From NCBI GenBank assembly GCA_003313425.1, contig NHZP01000064.1, positions 1 through 64,000 on the forward strand: a DNA stretch of 64,000 nt, read 5' to 3'. The position numbers and the translations under genes were made by a program. The notes beneath the pieces were generated by a model. That model ran no database searches and was not told the origin of the DNA. It was given only the letters and a program-made list of their open reading frames with translations. The stretch is from Pseudopyrenochaeta lycopersici. Lineage: Eukaryota; Ascomycota; Dothideomycetes; Pleosporales; Pseudopyrenochaetaceae. Each line of letters begins with the position of its first letter. The stretch's first letter is position 1. This document shows, piece after piece, positions 24,171 through 35,028 of the stretch.

Positions 24171-26345
24171 CCTCTTCTGCGGCTCGTCTCTATCGCTTAG
24201 GCTGCTCTGCTCCTGCTTCCTCTTTCTACTCGCCTCTGTATGTAGAAGGAAGCCAAGGAAGGCGTGCCAGCTATAGCTTAACGTGCGGAAGACGTCAATT
24301 GAACGAACACTTAGCCCCTGTACTATATCAGCCTGTACAGCATAGGCTACTAGTCCTGTCGTCGTAAAACGCCCGCTCTGTAGCTCAAGCGGATCCTCTC
24401 CGTCCTCCTCGCCGTCACTGCCACCGTCTACCTCAGGCGCAAACGCCCAGTGACTACCGCGACTCTTTTTCTCCTGACAATAGCCTGCTGCAAACCGCTG
24501 TCCTACTACCTCGCGCCCAATACCTACAGCTACGTGCCGGTACTCCTGGATCGTCAGCCGCGTGCCTAGAAGCTCTACTGACTCGACCGCTAACGCACGC
24601 GTAAGCCTATCTATATCCCAGAGCTTATCCTTGTCTGCCCAGAGGTAGTCGTTCATCGATGCTAAAGCTACTTTACCTTGGCTAGCTAGCAGCATCGCCC
24701 GCAGAGGCCGTACGTAGAGCAGGTACGCTGCGATCAACTGCCCTACTGCCTCTGGCAGGAAGCGCGGAACTACCTTAGGTCGATCCCACTGCGCCTGCGT
24801 CTTGTGGTAGCGGGTGACTAGCGTAACCTGCCCATCAATCACGTAGAGGTTGCGATCCTGGAGCACCCCATTACGCCACCGAACTGACAGCAACTCAGGC
24901 CCGCGCGCTGGCTGCCCGCCTGTGATATGGACCGCGAGACAGAGTAGCTCAAGGAAGCGTCCCACGCGCTGGAGATATCGCTGCACCTGTTGCTTATGCC
25001 ACAGTATAGACGCCTTAGCTTAGTAGACTTGGCTGCCTTGATTGCCCTCCTCGCCTTCCTGCTCCCCTCTTAATGTATATAGTTGCTGCGCAGCTGGCAC
25101 GCTCGCGAGCCGCGCGAGAACCCAGTCCCTGCCCTCTTTAAGCTGAGCTAGTGTTAAGAAGCAGCCTGCTCGCTGTGCTGTTGTCATATTGTCTTGGATA
25201 GCTGCTAGGTTAGTAGAGCGTCGCTGTGCCTGCTCCTCTACCCAGAGCAGTTCCCCCCAAAGGATCTGCTCTGCCTTCGCTACTAGTCCTTGTGCCATAG
25301 CGCGAAAGCGCTCTAGCTTAATAGGCCGGCCTTTAAGGAAGAACGTCTGGCGGTTAGGAGACCACCACATACTGCCTGCAATACGGCCTGGGGTACGTAG
25401 AGAGATATGCTTAGCGTAGGCAAGTAGACTAATCATAATGCTCATCGGGCTATGCGAGCTATCGACGAGATAGCGCGCTCGCTGATGTAGTAGAGCAGCT
25501 GTCTTAGCAGCACCCTGCTCTGCGCGCTGGGTAGATGGGAGGAAAGCTTCAGCTGCTAGGACGCGGACGCAGTAGACGATTGAGCTAAGAAGCGTTGAGA
25601 ACTGCGAGGCGTCGCGTAGTCGGTTCGTATCTGGGTTAATAGCTAGCGCGGCGAGGAAGTGGATTATACCGCTATGAAACGGCTGACAGTATACCTCCTG
25701 GCAGAACAGTGCCTTAGATAGGCTTAGGATAGCCTTCTGCTGTTCAGCTACGTGACTGCTTCCGTCGGCAGCAGTCAGTAGTCTCCAGAGCTTTACTGCT
25801 TCCTGCTTCTGCCCTCCGTGCCAGGGGAATAGGCGGACGATATGCTGGAATCCGTCCTCTGCGTCTTCCTCCTCCTTCTCTTTCTCTCCGGCAGCAATTA
25901 ACCGCAGGCAGTAGCAAATAAGTCGTGCCCAGAGCCGTGCTGCGCGACGTTGGCTTTCTATCTTCTGCATACGACCTAGAGGGCGACAATCAGACTGCTG
26001 TGGTGTTGCACTACGTAGCCAGCGCAACGTCTCAATCGATAGCGAGCTGAGCCCCTCGACAGCCTGCTCAACTACCTCTTCAACGCGGCGTACCGTACAT
26101 TGTAATACTGGCTCGTCGTCGCCTGGCGGTCGCACAGCGTAGGCGAGCTGCTTCCAGTCTGGGTAGGCTTTAAGGTGCTGCTCCTATTGCGTCCGTTTTA
26201 ACCAGCTAGTGCGGTCGTAGGCTAAGGCCTCTTCAGCGATTTGGCTGATTGCCTTGTTATCCTGACGCTCAATAGTTTCCCACTCAGCTAACAAGCTAGT
26301 GAGCCTCTCCTTAGGGTCTAGCCGCTTTCTCTGCTGTTGTTGCTG

Positions 26346-26452
26346 CCCCGAATGCTGATCCTGCGTCTGCTCCTGTGCCTGCTCCTGTGCCTGCTCCTGT
26401 GCCTGCTCCTGTGCCTGCTCCTGTGCCTGCTCCTGTGCCTGCTCCTGTACCT
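26346..26452 (-). repeat. 12-bp repeat coding EQAQ units
   Basis: About eight copies of CTGCTCCTGTGC on the plus strand. The helicase C frame reads (EQAQ)n after the segment RRYVRYFVVQ. Confidence 0.85.
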
Positions 26453-27012
26453 CTGCCTGTACTACAAAGTACCGGACGTAGCGCCGTTCGCGGAAAAAAG
26501 TCTGCACCTTAACTGGCCTCTATAGCTGCGTGGCGTGCTCCTGGTGCGAGGTCGCAGAGGCAGAGGACCAGCGTGTAAGCTTTATACCGTGCTGCTGGTT
26601 TATATGTTTCTGTATACACTTACGGCTTGTGCTTAGAAAGCCGCAGCGCTTGCTAGTAGTAGTGCTACTACTACTGCTGCTGCTGCTACTGCTAGCGACG
26701 TGATTACAGCAGAGAAATGCGTCCTGAGGGGAACCTAGCTCCGCGATAGGAGGGCTGTTTGGTTGAGGGAGAGGGACCTCCGCTGGCGGGTTTAAGTTAA
26801 GGCCTTGGTAGGCTGTAAGTAGCTCTCTCTGCTGCGTTGCAGGCATACTATGCTGGCGCTCTAGGTGCTGATCGAGGCTGTAGACAGCGCAGGTATGCTG
26901 GCGGCAGACAAGGACGCTGTAGGATGGGAGAAAGGTAAACATCATAGATAGTCTTTCTTTTTCTCTCTTTTGTTCCCTCTCGCTTTTACTCTTATTTATT
27001 CTATTATATAGA

Positions 27013-27064
27013 ACGCGTAGTTACGCGTCTAGGAACGCGATTTATGCTCTAACGCGTTACGCGT
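27013..27064. promoter_or_regulatory. Cluster of ACGCGT (MluI cell-cycle box-like) sites
   Basis: Perfect ACGCGT occurs at 27013, 27023, 27052 and 27059, plus ACGCGA at 27035, all within 52 bp and 68-120 bp upstream of the copy C start. ACGCGT is the known site of the MBF (Mbp1-Swi6 type) G1/S regulator of ascomycetes. Cell-cycle control of this helicase is an inference. Confidence 0.55.
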
Positions 27065-27231
27065 AGGTACTAGCTAATCTAGGTTAGAGCACTAGCTAAG
27101 AAAGGTTTAGTCGCAGAATAAAGGGGGCGGACGCATTCTTCTAGGTGTTCTCCTTCTGTTTTGTAAGATTAGCGAACGCACGGGGCAAGAGAAAAAAGGG
27201 GGAGACCGCATAGTTCTGGGGATCCATATGC

Positions 27232-28250
27232 CTGACGTCTGGTCTTAGATCGTCTGTCTGATGAAGATTCCATCCGCCACCCCGCCAATACCCTCACTTA
27301 CGCCCTTAACTACGCCGCCAACACGACTGCCTCGCCCGCGCCTACTACGGCCCCAGCCTCGCTGCGGCTCCCTCTTCGCCACTGGCTGCGATTCCTCCGA
27401 GGTTTGGCCTTGGATCGTCTGTCCGATAAAGATTCCGTCTGCTCCAACGCCAATCACCTCACCTACACCCTCAACTACACCACTAACACGGCTGCCTCGC
27501 CCGCGTCCGCCACGGCCCCGGCCTCGCTGTGGCTCTCTCTTTGCTACTGGCTGCGGTTCCTCAGACGTCTGGTCTTGGATCGTCTGTCCGATGAAGATTC
27601 CATCCGCCACCCCGCCGATACCCTTACTTACGCCCTCAACTACGCCGCCAACACAACTGCCTCGCCCGCGTCTACTACGGCCCCGGCCTCGCTGTGGCTC
27701 TCTCTTTGCTACCGGCTGCGGCTCCTCTGAGGTCTGGTCTTGGATTGTCTGTCCAATAAAGAGTCCATCTGCTCCGACGCTAATCCCCTTACCTACACCC
27801 TCAATAATACTACTAACACGGCTGCCTCGCCCGCGCCCACCGCGGCCCCGGCCTCGCTGTAGCTCCCTCTTCGCTACTGGCTGTGCCTCTTAAGATGTCT
27901 GGTCTTAGATCGTCTGCCTGATGAAAATTGCGTCTGCTGCCCCGCTAATCCCCTCACTTACGCCCTCCACAACACCGCCAACACGGCTACCTCGCCTGCG
28001 TCTACTACGTCCCTGGCCTTGCTGTGGCTCTCTCTTTGTAACCGGCTGCGGTTCCTTAGAAGTCTGGTCTTAGATTGTCTGTCCGATAAAGAGTCTATCT
28101 GCTCCGACGCTAATCCCCTTACCTACACCCTTAATAATACTACCAACACGGCTGCCTCGCCCGCGTCTACTGCGGCCCCGGCCTCGCTGTGGCTCTCTCT
28201 TCGCTACTGGCTGAGCCTCCTGAGACGTCTGGTCTTGGACCGTCTGGCTC
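27232..28250 (-). repeat. 165-bp coding tandem repeat, about 6 units
   Basis: The word CTTRGATCGTCTG or a close form falls at 27244, 27409, 27574, 27739, 27904, 28069 and 28234, exactly 165 bp apart. Each unit encodes 55 residues of the secreted repeat protein. Confidence 0.93.
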
Positions 28251-28454
28251 CTAGTGCTGTTAGTATAACCTAGTATATTATCCAGTGTTTCTAACCTACA
28301 GATCGTTAACAGCTGCGGGTAGATTAAGGCTAACAGTTGTCAGAAGCCTAGATGGGAGGCTATCAGAGAGGCCATCTGGGAGGACAACAGGTGCGGTATT
28401 AGCAGTTATGCCTACAGTAAACGCCAAAATGGCCGCGACTGTTAATGCGCGCAT
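27232..28454 (-). pseudogene. Secreted Gly/Arg repeat protein with Lys-Arg sites, copy 1 (KEP-like)
   Basis: Exon 1 (28454-28300) starts MRALTVAAILAFTVG, a clear signal peptide. An intron of 49 nt (28299-28251; GTAGGT, TACTAAC, TAG) joins it in frame to about six 55-residue repeats with exact 165-bp spacing. Each repeat contains IGQTIQDQTSEE, PVAKREPQ and a GRGRGGRGRG block. The single Lys-Arg per repeat fits a Kex2 cleavage site, as in fungal Kex2-processed repeat proteins. Several CAA codons are TAA, and the array stops abruptly near 27232 in unrelated sequence, so this copy is both mutated and 3'-truncated. The fold and role of the released peptides are unknown. Confidence 0.7.
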
Positions 28455-28735
28455 GTTAAAAGGGCTTCGTTAAGTAATGTAGGCTTAACGTTAGGTAGAA
28501 AGAGTATTTGGAGGTAAAATCATCTACAAAAGGTGCGTATCTAGAAATAATCTTTGTAGGATAGTCAAGCTAGGATAGCGTGAGAGAATGTAAAGCGGTA
28601 AGAGAAATGTACAGCTGTAAGTAAATGTGAGAAAAGATAATAGAGTTATGCTAAGAATATAAGCTGTAATTAGGGTAAAAATACTTATCTTTATATCCTT
28701 TAGAAATGCCTCCCATAAGGACAATAATCACACCC

Positions 28736-29308
28736 CTAAATGCTAAGTTGCTAGCATCGTTTCGATGTGTTAGCTACTAAGCTAGCGGCATAAACACTAA
28801 CGCTTCTAACTATCCTTTTGTCAGCGAAAATAATTGTATTAAAAGGGAGGCTCTTGAAGAAACTCGTAGGGTTAGGTCTTGGCAGGGACGTCGTAACATA
28901 GACGATAATAATGACTAGACCCGTATTGCCTTGGCATAAACGGTACTTCCCTAGCACCTCTAGTGCACGGCCTATTCAGCATAACGCGGCCGAACTTAAC
29001 ATAATCGCGCTAATTAATTACTACACTAAACAGAAGGGGGCATAAACGAAGCAGCCGTATTAGGTAACAGGATTAGCGACTAAGAAACACCTGTCTAGTC
29101 TATATAGTGTTTCAAAGCCTTCTAGAAGCTGCTGTAAGTGTCTTAGCGCAGCTCGTGCATTTAGTCCGACCTCTAATAGTCTGTGCATCTCCACTGCACC
29201 TCCCTTGGCGAACTGTTTCAACCGCTGGTTCTAACTTCCCCTACACAAGCCTAACAGTCGGGATTTACTAACATGCTAGTTACTTAGACGTTTAGCTATT
29301 CTCGCTAT
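28736..29308 (-). pseudogene. Small putative membrane protein W, copy 1
   Basis: A 191-codon minus-strand frame ends at TAG 28736-28738. Its likely start at 29306-29308 is ATA where ATG would be expected. Recognisable parts are RAALRHLQQLLEGFETL, a hydrophobic segment around YAPFCLV to LISAIMLSSAALC, a second hydrophobic segment GLVIIIVYV, then LPRPNPTSFFKSLP and ADKRIVRSVSVYA. Stops in this copy (TAA for CAA, TAG TAA for TGG CTA, TGA for CGA) are sense codons in the second copy, which is direct evidence for point mutation. I do not recognise the family. Confidence 0.6.
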
Positions 29309-29600
29309 GCTGTTTTATTAACAACTAAGGTCTTTACATAATGCAGCAGGGACGTAGAGAAACGCTAGCGTTAGGTATGCTGTCTTTACCTTATGCTGCG
29401 CTTTACACCAAGTACGCATACGATATGCGGCAGCAAGGTAACAGCTACAAAAAACCGACGCTCTTTCGGCATCTGTCTATTACTGCATTCCCTTCTTCTT
29501 TAGCTTCGCTGTGCCCCTTTTTCTTTTCTTTCGTCTTTTCTTACCTACCTAGCGTAACGCCCCGTTCTCCTACTTACCTGTCTATCGTTTACCTACCAAA

Positions 29601-30404
29601 ATGCACTTCACTTGTTGTACGGTTCTGCTGGCTGGCCTTTTTTAGTCTGTAAGAGGTATGGCTATAGACAATCTTACTATAGAATTCAACACGGTAGTCG
29701 CTAGTGGCGATATTGGCATCCCAGTAGAGCGTGAGTTACTATCTATACTGTACACAATAACATAGCCCTAACACGTAGGCCTCACAGCCACTATAGACCC
29801 TACCGTAGCTGTAAGGATAGGCACAGAGCAGAGGCTTCCTAGCTCCTACACGCTCCTTCTGGTTGACGAGGCTAGATGCAATGCATCCTCACCATCTCTT
29901 TGCTCTATGCAGTCGGGTCTAGTATCCTCCTATCAGCTTACCTTTCTCGCTAGCAAGATAGTGTACGAGCTTGTTAACCTAAGCAAGCCCTCCTCGCAGG
30001 CACATTACGCCATGGAATTGCCAACTAGTAACCTGTCTCTACTAGATAGCTCTACACAGCTTCTTCTAAACACAACAGAGAGCCAACCTCAGGACCCAGC
30101 AGCATTATTTGTAGAGCCGTGGGCTAGCCTACACACCGTCGCAGGGAACGTGTACAATGCATCAAGCAAACAGAATGTAAAAAGAAGCCTAGAACGATCA
30201 AAGAGCAAGAGACCTACTAGGACCAGGTCTGAGAAAGCGCGCAAAACGCGGGAGGCTAGGCCTAAGTCAACGAAGCCAGCTATAAATATTACTGTGGACT
30301 TTAGTAACGAGAACAAGAACGAGAACAAGAATCATGGCGAGTTACTGCAGAGCACGCCTCTTACTTAGTATTTTGTAGCTCTTACTGTGCTAGTAGTAGT
30401 TTAA
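29601..30404 (+). pseudogene. Secreted, C-terminally anchored protein, possible PEBP-like fold, copy 1
   Basis: ATG at 29601 begins MHFTCCTVLLAGLF, a signal peptide. An intron of 48 nt at 29731-29778 (GTGAGT, CCCTAAC, GTAG) removes two apparent stops. The mature part has IEFNTVVASGD, IPVER, then SSYTLLLVDEA, which resembles the YTLLMVDPDA core of phosphatidylethanolamine-binding proteins; this match is weak. Several NxS/T sites follow, then a Lys/Arg-rich stretch (residues about 180-220), Asn/Glu repeats, and a hydrophobic C-terminus before TAA at 30402. Two premature TAG remain (29643, where copy 2 has CAG; and near 30367, where copies 2 and 3 have TGG). Function unknown. Confidence 0.6.
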
Positions 30405-30660
30405 ATTATGCAGCATAGTCTTACAAGCATATTATGGATAATCTTCCTTGTGTAGTCTCTGCTTAAGACCAGACCTAAAGACTTCATTAACCACAAACAC
30501 TTCCACCCAAATGTCCTATCTATAGACATTTACATTCAGCAGCGAGACAACAACAGTATCTCGCACTTAGGCAAGGTTTTTCAGTTAGGCGCGGTCCCCG
30601 CCACTTAGGAGCCCGTCCTAAAATGCAGCTCTAGATAACAGCTACCTAGGAACATTTTTT
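30290..30660 (+). repeat. Segment shared with 39842-40230
   Basis: The last part of the PEBP-like gene plus about 250 bp downstream is repeated at 39842-40230 with mainly C/T and G/A differences. Downstream of the stop a short frame (MQHSLTSILWIIF..., from 30408) is partly kept in both copies. It could be a small membrane peptide or an extra exon; support is weak. Confidence 0.7.
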
Positions 30661-30689
30661 TGCATCTACCGTTAGGGTTAGCTCGTCTT

Positions 30690-31130
30690 GGCTGCCGTAG
30701 GTTAACGGATGGAACCTTTATCGTAGATGTCACAATTCCACTACCGCTCACCATGCGCAGACTGAGAACCATGCAAGTATTCCTTTAAGGCCTCTACTCA
30801 ATAGTTATCTACTATAAGTTCTACCCCCCCATCCAACAATACCACTCCAATCCTCAAACGATGGCCAATCCGCATCATCCCCTCCCTCAGTTCCCTAGCT
30901 ACTGCAATCGCTCGGAACTCCACTTTCTCTTAGCCTGAGATAGTCAGTAGTTTTCATCTCTGCAAAGGACGCCTACGTCTCTAAATATCTGGCAGAGGCG
31001 GCGCTTGTAGTGTTCGTTAATAGATCTGTTGGTGCCAGTCGTCCACTCTAGAGTAAGCGCGTCAATTAGAAACCTAGCGGCAGCTAGTCGATATAGCTCA
31101 GCCTGCTTATAAATAGAGTCTATATCTTTT
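30690..31130 (-). pseudogene. Fragment of gene X, N-terminal part
   Basis: Minus-strand words match the N-terminal half of the gene at 44.9-47.2 kb: DSIYK-AELYRLA near 31090, ALTLEWTTGTNR near 31050, DADWPSFEDWS near 30860, ELIV...VEALKEYL near 30800, and WWNCDIYDKG near 30725. The region equivalent to GQHR is degraded (H to Y, R to stop). Several frame changes and stops occur. It ends after the CDIYDK motif, so it is a truncated relic. Confidence 0.65.
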
Positions 31131-31775
31131 ACCTCTGTTTATTACTTCTTCCTTCCCTTAAGAGCTGTTTTATCGCCTTTACGTTTTATAGTAGTGGTTT
31201 TTGTATACAGTCACATAAATAAAGTTTCTTCCGCCAAGTTATTTCCCCACCAAACTACACTAAAAAGTTATTAATTATAAGATAACCCTAACTTCTTAAA
31301 TTTTTAATAAAATATATTAAAATTAAAAATTAAAATAGATAATATCTTATTATTTTATTTAAAATTATAAATATTAGAATATATACTTATAAGTATAGTA
31401 TGTATAGTTCTTTGTAAAAAAAAGATAGAAAAAAGGTAGATAAAGTCGCTTTTTACATACAAATTTAAGGAAAATTAAGTTCTCTTATCTTTAAAGATAT
31501 ATTATATAATAACAGAATTTTATTTTTAGTTTTACTCTTAACTAAACTAAAGTTTTAGTAAAGTTTTATATATATTCTTACTTTTAAAAGGATTAAATAT
31601 GTAGATAGTAAGTAATTTTAGTGTAAAATCGCTTAGCAGAAGAAACTTTTTTTATGTAACTGTAATAGGGCTAAAGGAATATAGCTGCTTAGGGAATAGG
31701 CGCGCTATAGAGTAGTAGGTAGGAAGACTTTATAACGTTTTGAAGTTTAGAAGCTACGTTATTCGCACTAGCCTC
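31131..31775. other. AT-rich spacer, no gene
   Basis: Very AT-rich from 31250 to 31650, with no supported reading frame. The composition fits RIP-degraded DNA. Confidence 0.5.
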
Positions 31776-31778
31776 TTA

Positions 31779-31864
31779 CCCCTAGGGGCAAGCACTACTT
31801 CCCACGCGTATTAACTCCCTAGGGTCTTGCCCCTAGGGGTCAACTTGATTCTTACCCCTAGGGG
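31779..31864. promoter_or_regulatory. Cluster of CCCCTAGGGG palindromes upstream of X fragment
   Basis: CCCCTAGGGG at 31779-31788, CCCTAGGG at 31817-31824, CCCCTAGGGG at 31830-31839 and 31855-31864. Three are embedded in a longer palindrome close to TTACCCCTAGGGGCAA. The same palindrome lies immediately upstream of genes X and Y. Confidence 0.75.
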
Positions 31865-33108
31865 CAACTTAACCTAACCTTAAAGGTACTGTTTAGGTAC
31901 ATAGCATTTTCTACTCTATCTATTACAACCTACCCTAAAATACCCTAGAATACTTTATACTTATCTAATCTCCTAGTCTAGAAACTAATATATATAGTGC
32001 GGCACCCCCTCTTCCTAAACTATTAACCTTCCTTCTAGGAGTCCCACCTTTTAATTATTACTTATCCCTAATTTTCTACTACTACTTACCCTCTATTAGG
32101 CGAAATATCTCCTCTTTAACTATGCTATCTACTTCTATACTAGCAACTAAAGAACTGCACTCTATAAGTACTGCTTCTAATCCTATTTACTATAATACTA
32201 CTTCTACTACACCCTAATAACCTTACTAACCACAAACCCTAGCTAAAGACTCTAATCCTCCTGTAACTCACCCTAGATCCCTACACCTTGTTGTACACCC
32301 TACTGCATACTTCTTCCGCAATTAAGAAACCTAGACCATGTATTACCTTAACATTAATAGCCCTAAGGGCCGCACTCTTAAGCAACATTACTACAAATAG
32401 ACTCAACAGGAATATGCTCGCTTTTTCCGCTAACATGCTACCTCTACACTGCCCTTACCAAAGGATAACAAGGATAAATAAAGTACGTCCTGTCCTCTAT
32501 CCTACCGTAGCAACTCTCTTAGTATACAGCAGAGAAATAACACTATATAGCCTCCTGTTCCCTGCGACGAGCCTAGTTATACTTCTATTCATCTAGCAAT
32601 ATTGCGTATTACATATCTTTGTACTATGTAGTTAGTACTTATGCAAAACTTTTTTTATATCCAACTTTGATACCTACGCCGCGTTTCATACTACCTTCTA
32701 CTGTACCCTACTAATAATCCTACTGCACTGCCTCCCCCTAATAGAACAGCTTTGCCTCCTCCTGTATACACCCCCTAAAGCTTATTTGAAACGTAGGTAC
32801 ATATTTAGCCCCGCCTGTAAGACCTATTGTAACCGCCTTACTTTACCGCAATAACCTAAGCCTAGGCGCCAGCTAAGCGCCGGGCTCTATACATCTGCTC
32901 TACGTATACATGTCTATAAATCATCCTCTAGCTACTCTGTCTTCAGATAATACAGTATGAAAAGCATCAGTTGCAAAGTAAGTTTGAGACATAACCTCGA
33001 TCCTACTATGCAAGCGGACTATATTAATCTTAGTACATAGCATCTGACCCGATAACTCGCTAGCAAACCTAGACTTACCTTACCTACTACCTACATTACA
33101 CTTTCATA
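31865..33108. other. Long intergenic stretch, no convincing gene
   Basis: Mixed AT-rich sequence. A 102-codon plus-strand ORF exists at 32288-32596 but has no recognisable feature apart from hydrophobic ends, and I do not call it. Confidence 0.4.
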
Positions 33109-33738
33109 ATAAGAGCCTTCTACGCTGTTAGCGTGGCTGCCATCCTAGCTATTCAGGCAAGCGCTGACTCCTTACGCCAGCGGGCTGATCTACGATTCAA
33201 TATCTACTTGCACGAAGCAGATCAGTATACAGATCAGGGCGAGGTATGCCTCGGCCTAATGGCCGACCAGTGCTGCTCCTTTACCAAGACACCGCCTGCA
33301 GTGCCTTTGTTTTCGTCTTCCAGCTACGCACTTACAGGAAGCCTCGAAAAATCATCTAGTTTCAAGATCAAACTCTATACCACTCGCAGCGATAGGTCAG
33401 ATCCTAACTTTAACCCATGTTACTTACAGATAGCCAAGGACAATACTTATACAAGCGACAACAGTATAACTTCGAGTACTAGGGCTATAGTAAACGGTAG
33501 GAGCGCGACGCTACGTCGCCAAGCAACTAGTCCCCTGCAGGTAGTCTATCCAACGCACTACTTTTATCGTAACAGAATTAAGCAGTAGACTCTTGCCATT
33601 GACTCTCCAGCAGGTATCGCGTATAAGGATGTTCCTAAGGGCCGTAGAGAAGCCTATCTCATAGAACATAGCGCCCTTAAGATCTACCTATAGAGAAGCA
33701 GTACGCGATTCTCTCTAGGCGCTATAGCTACTGTCTAA
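33109..33738 (+). pseudogene. Small secreted protein, start codon lost
   Basis: The frame from ATA at 33109 (mutated ATG) reads RAFYAVSVAAILAIQASA, a good signal peptide. Then come RADLRFNIYLHEADQY, and Cys residues at VCLGLMADQCCSF and NPCYLQIA (about residues 50-110). Stops at 33589 (after RNRIKQ) and near 33691 interrupt a continuing frame (SPAGIAYKDVPKGRREAYLI) that ends at TAA 33736. About 210 codons. The features suit a small secreted, possibly effector-like protein of unknown family; the role is inference. Confidence 0.55.
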
Positions 33739-34048
33739 GCGTTGCTAAGTAGCTACTTTTAAGAAGAAGGCAAATTGTATCTATTAACTATACGCGGAGT
33801 ATCTTATATAGTCAAATCTTTATTATCTACTATCTTCTCCTCCCTTAATATCTAACAAAATATAAAACTATTCTATTATAATAGAAAATATCTCCAGCAA
33901 TAATAGAGCTAGTAAGATATAGTTATTCTACTACCTAGCATATATAATATTATTGGGCCTCTCTACATCCCCAATAGTCCTACAGCCTAGATACCTAAGA
34001 GATAGTAACCTAGTAGAGGTACTATAGAAAGAAGAAAAATCTAATAAC
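33739..34048. other. AT-rich spacer, no gene
   Basis: TA-rich sequence with many CTA/TAG words and no supported frame. Confidence 0.4.
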
Positions 34049-34193
<145 letters not shown>

Positions 34194-34719
34194 TATCTAC
34201 TACACTTGAATAGTATCTTATTATTGTAGAAAATTACTGTATTCCTCCTTTAACACAAGATAACGATACTAGCTAAAGAAGAAAAGAGGTTCGCTCTCCT
34301 TACTATATGTACATAGCCACAATAGCAGCCACAATAAAGGCCGATACTATATTCTTTCCTAGTTAGCCTGGAGGAAACTATATTTACATGCGTGCGCTTA
34401 TCTATATATATATTATAATAAGCCTTATCTACAGTTCTAGATTAACTCGAATACGAAGCTTCTCTGAAGCTATTTATACTAATACCTTAGGTGCCGTACG
34501 TGTACAAATATAGTGCATGAATGTTTCGTACAGGCTACAGAAAAAAACTGTCGCCGTGGGTAGCGATAGTGACTGTTAGGAGGCTTAGACCTGTGCCATA
34601 CGCCTCCCCCTAGCTTTGCCACCCACAGCACGCGCCCTTGTATGTTAGCTATAGGTGCGTTACATTAACCGTTATAGCTAGTAGGTAAATCTAATGCAAC
34701 TCTAGTATACGCTAGTGCA

Positions 34720-34727
34720 TATAAAAA
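34720..34727 (+). promoter_or_regulatory. Candidate TATA box
   Basis: TATAAAAA followed by a pyrimidine-rich stretch (34737-34753), about 300 bp upstream of the secreted-protein frame starting at 35029. The surrounding 34190-35028 holds no other supported feature. Confidence 0.35.
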
Positions 34728-35028
34728 GCGAGGTTAGTCTGTCTTTTTCTCTATAGCTGCTAGAGCAAATTACTACAATTACAGAGTGCAATTTACCTAT
34801 CCTTTCTCTGCTCTTTTATCTATCGACCTCCTAGCTCTACTTCGTTTCTAAAGCCCCTACTATACCTCAGCAAATTCCATCCCCCGCCGTTACAATAAAG
34901 ACAACTACAGTAGGTCTTCCTTCCCTCTTATTGCTGTCCTACACGCACGTATAGTAGTAGCAATAATCTAATCTCCTCTCTCTTCTTAGAGTTCTATCGT
35001 AGCTAATTATATATAGACGTACTATATC

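Larger units (their letters stand above)
22003..26945 (-). pseudogene. Telomere-linked RecQ-type helicase, copy C (deleted lobe, repeat expansions)
   Basis: ATG at 26943-26945 opens finger regions (CRQHTC...HLERQH, then RKCIQKHINQQH near 26600) with a Ser/Thr run between. The N-terminal half (26945 to about 24005) is one frame with stops at 26520, 26184, 25020 and 24003. A frame change near 24003-24033 leads to the helicase C-terminal half, in one frame to TAG at 22003. The TLH middle domain (GGQPARGPELLS near 24900) is followed by Gln-rich repeats and then directly by the segment just before LTATLPP, so Walker A and motif Ia are missing. The DEXH region reads VVNKSHVV (Asp-Glu changed to Asn-Lys). 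Motif VI QESGRA (near 23420) leads into a (Glu-Ala)n tract; zinc pairs CDNC and CPYC follow. It cannot encode an active helicase. Confidence 0.88.

Noticed and set aside
22508..24367. Long plus-strand Ser/Ala/Cys-rich ORF
   Set aside because: It is the complement of the (Glu-Ala)n and Gln-rich repeats of helicase copy C; repeat composition keeps it open. No protein-like features.
4965..26945. Reassigned TAG codon (alternative genetic code) in the helicases
   Set aside because: TAG stands for both Gln and Trp positions, TAA and TGA also occur, and many TGG and CAG codons remain. Paired copies elsewhere show TAG in one and the sense codon in the other, so point mutation explains it.
27404..28273. 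Plus-strand ORFs across the 165-bp repeats
   Set aside because: Only the minus strand has a signal peptide, an intron that restores frame, and a consistent 55-residue unit; plus-strand frames are shadows.
29341..29652. 103-codon ORF overlapping the PEBP-like start
   Set aside because: It lies in the promoter/leader, is shortened to 71 codons by a frame change in the second copy, and has no conserved features.
29731..29778. Two in-frame stops in the PEBP-like gene taken as RIP damage
   Set aside because: They fall inside a 48-nt stretch with GTGAGT, CCCTAAC and GTAG in both copies, so they are intronic.
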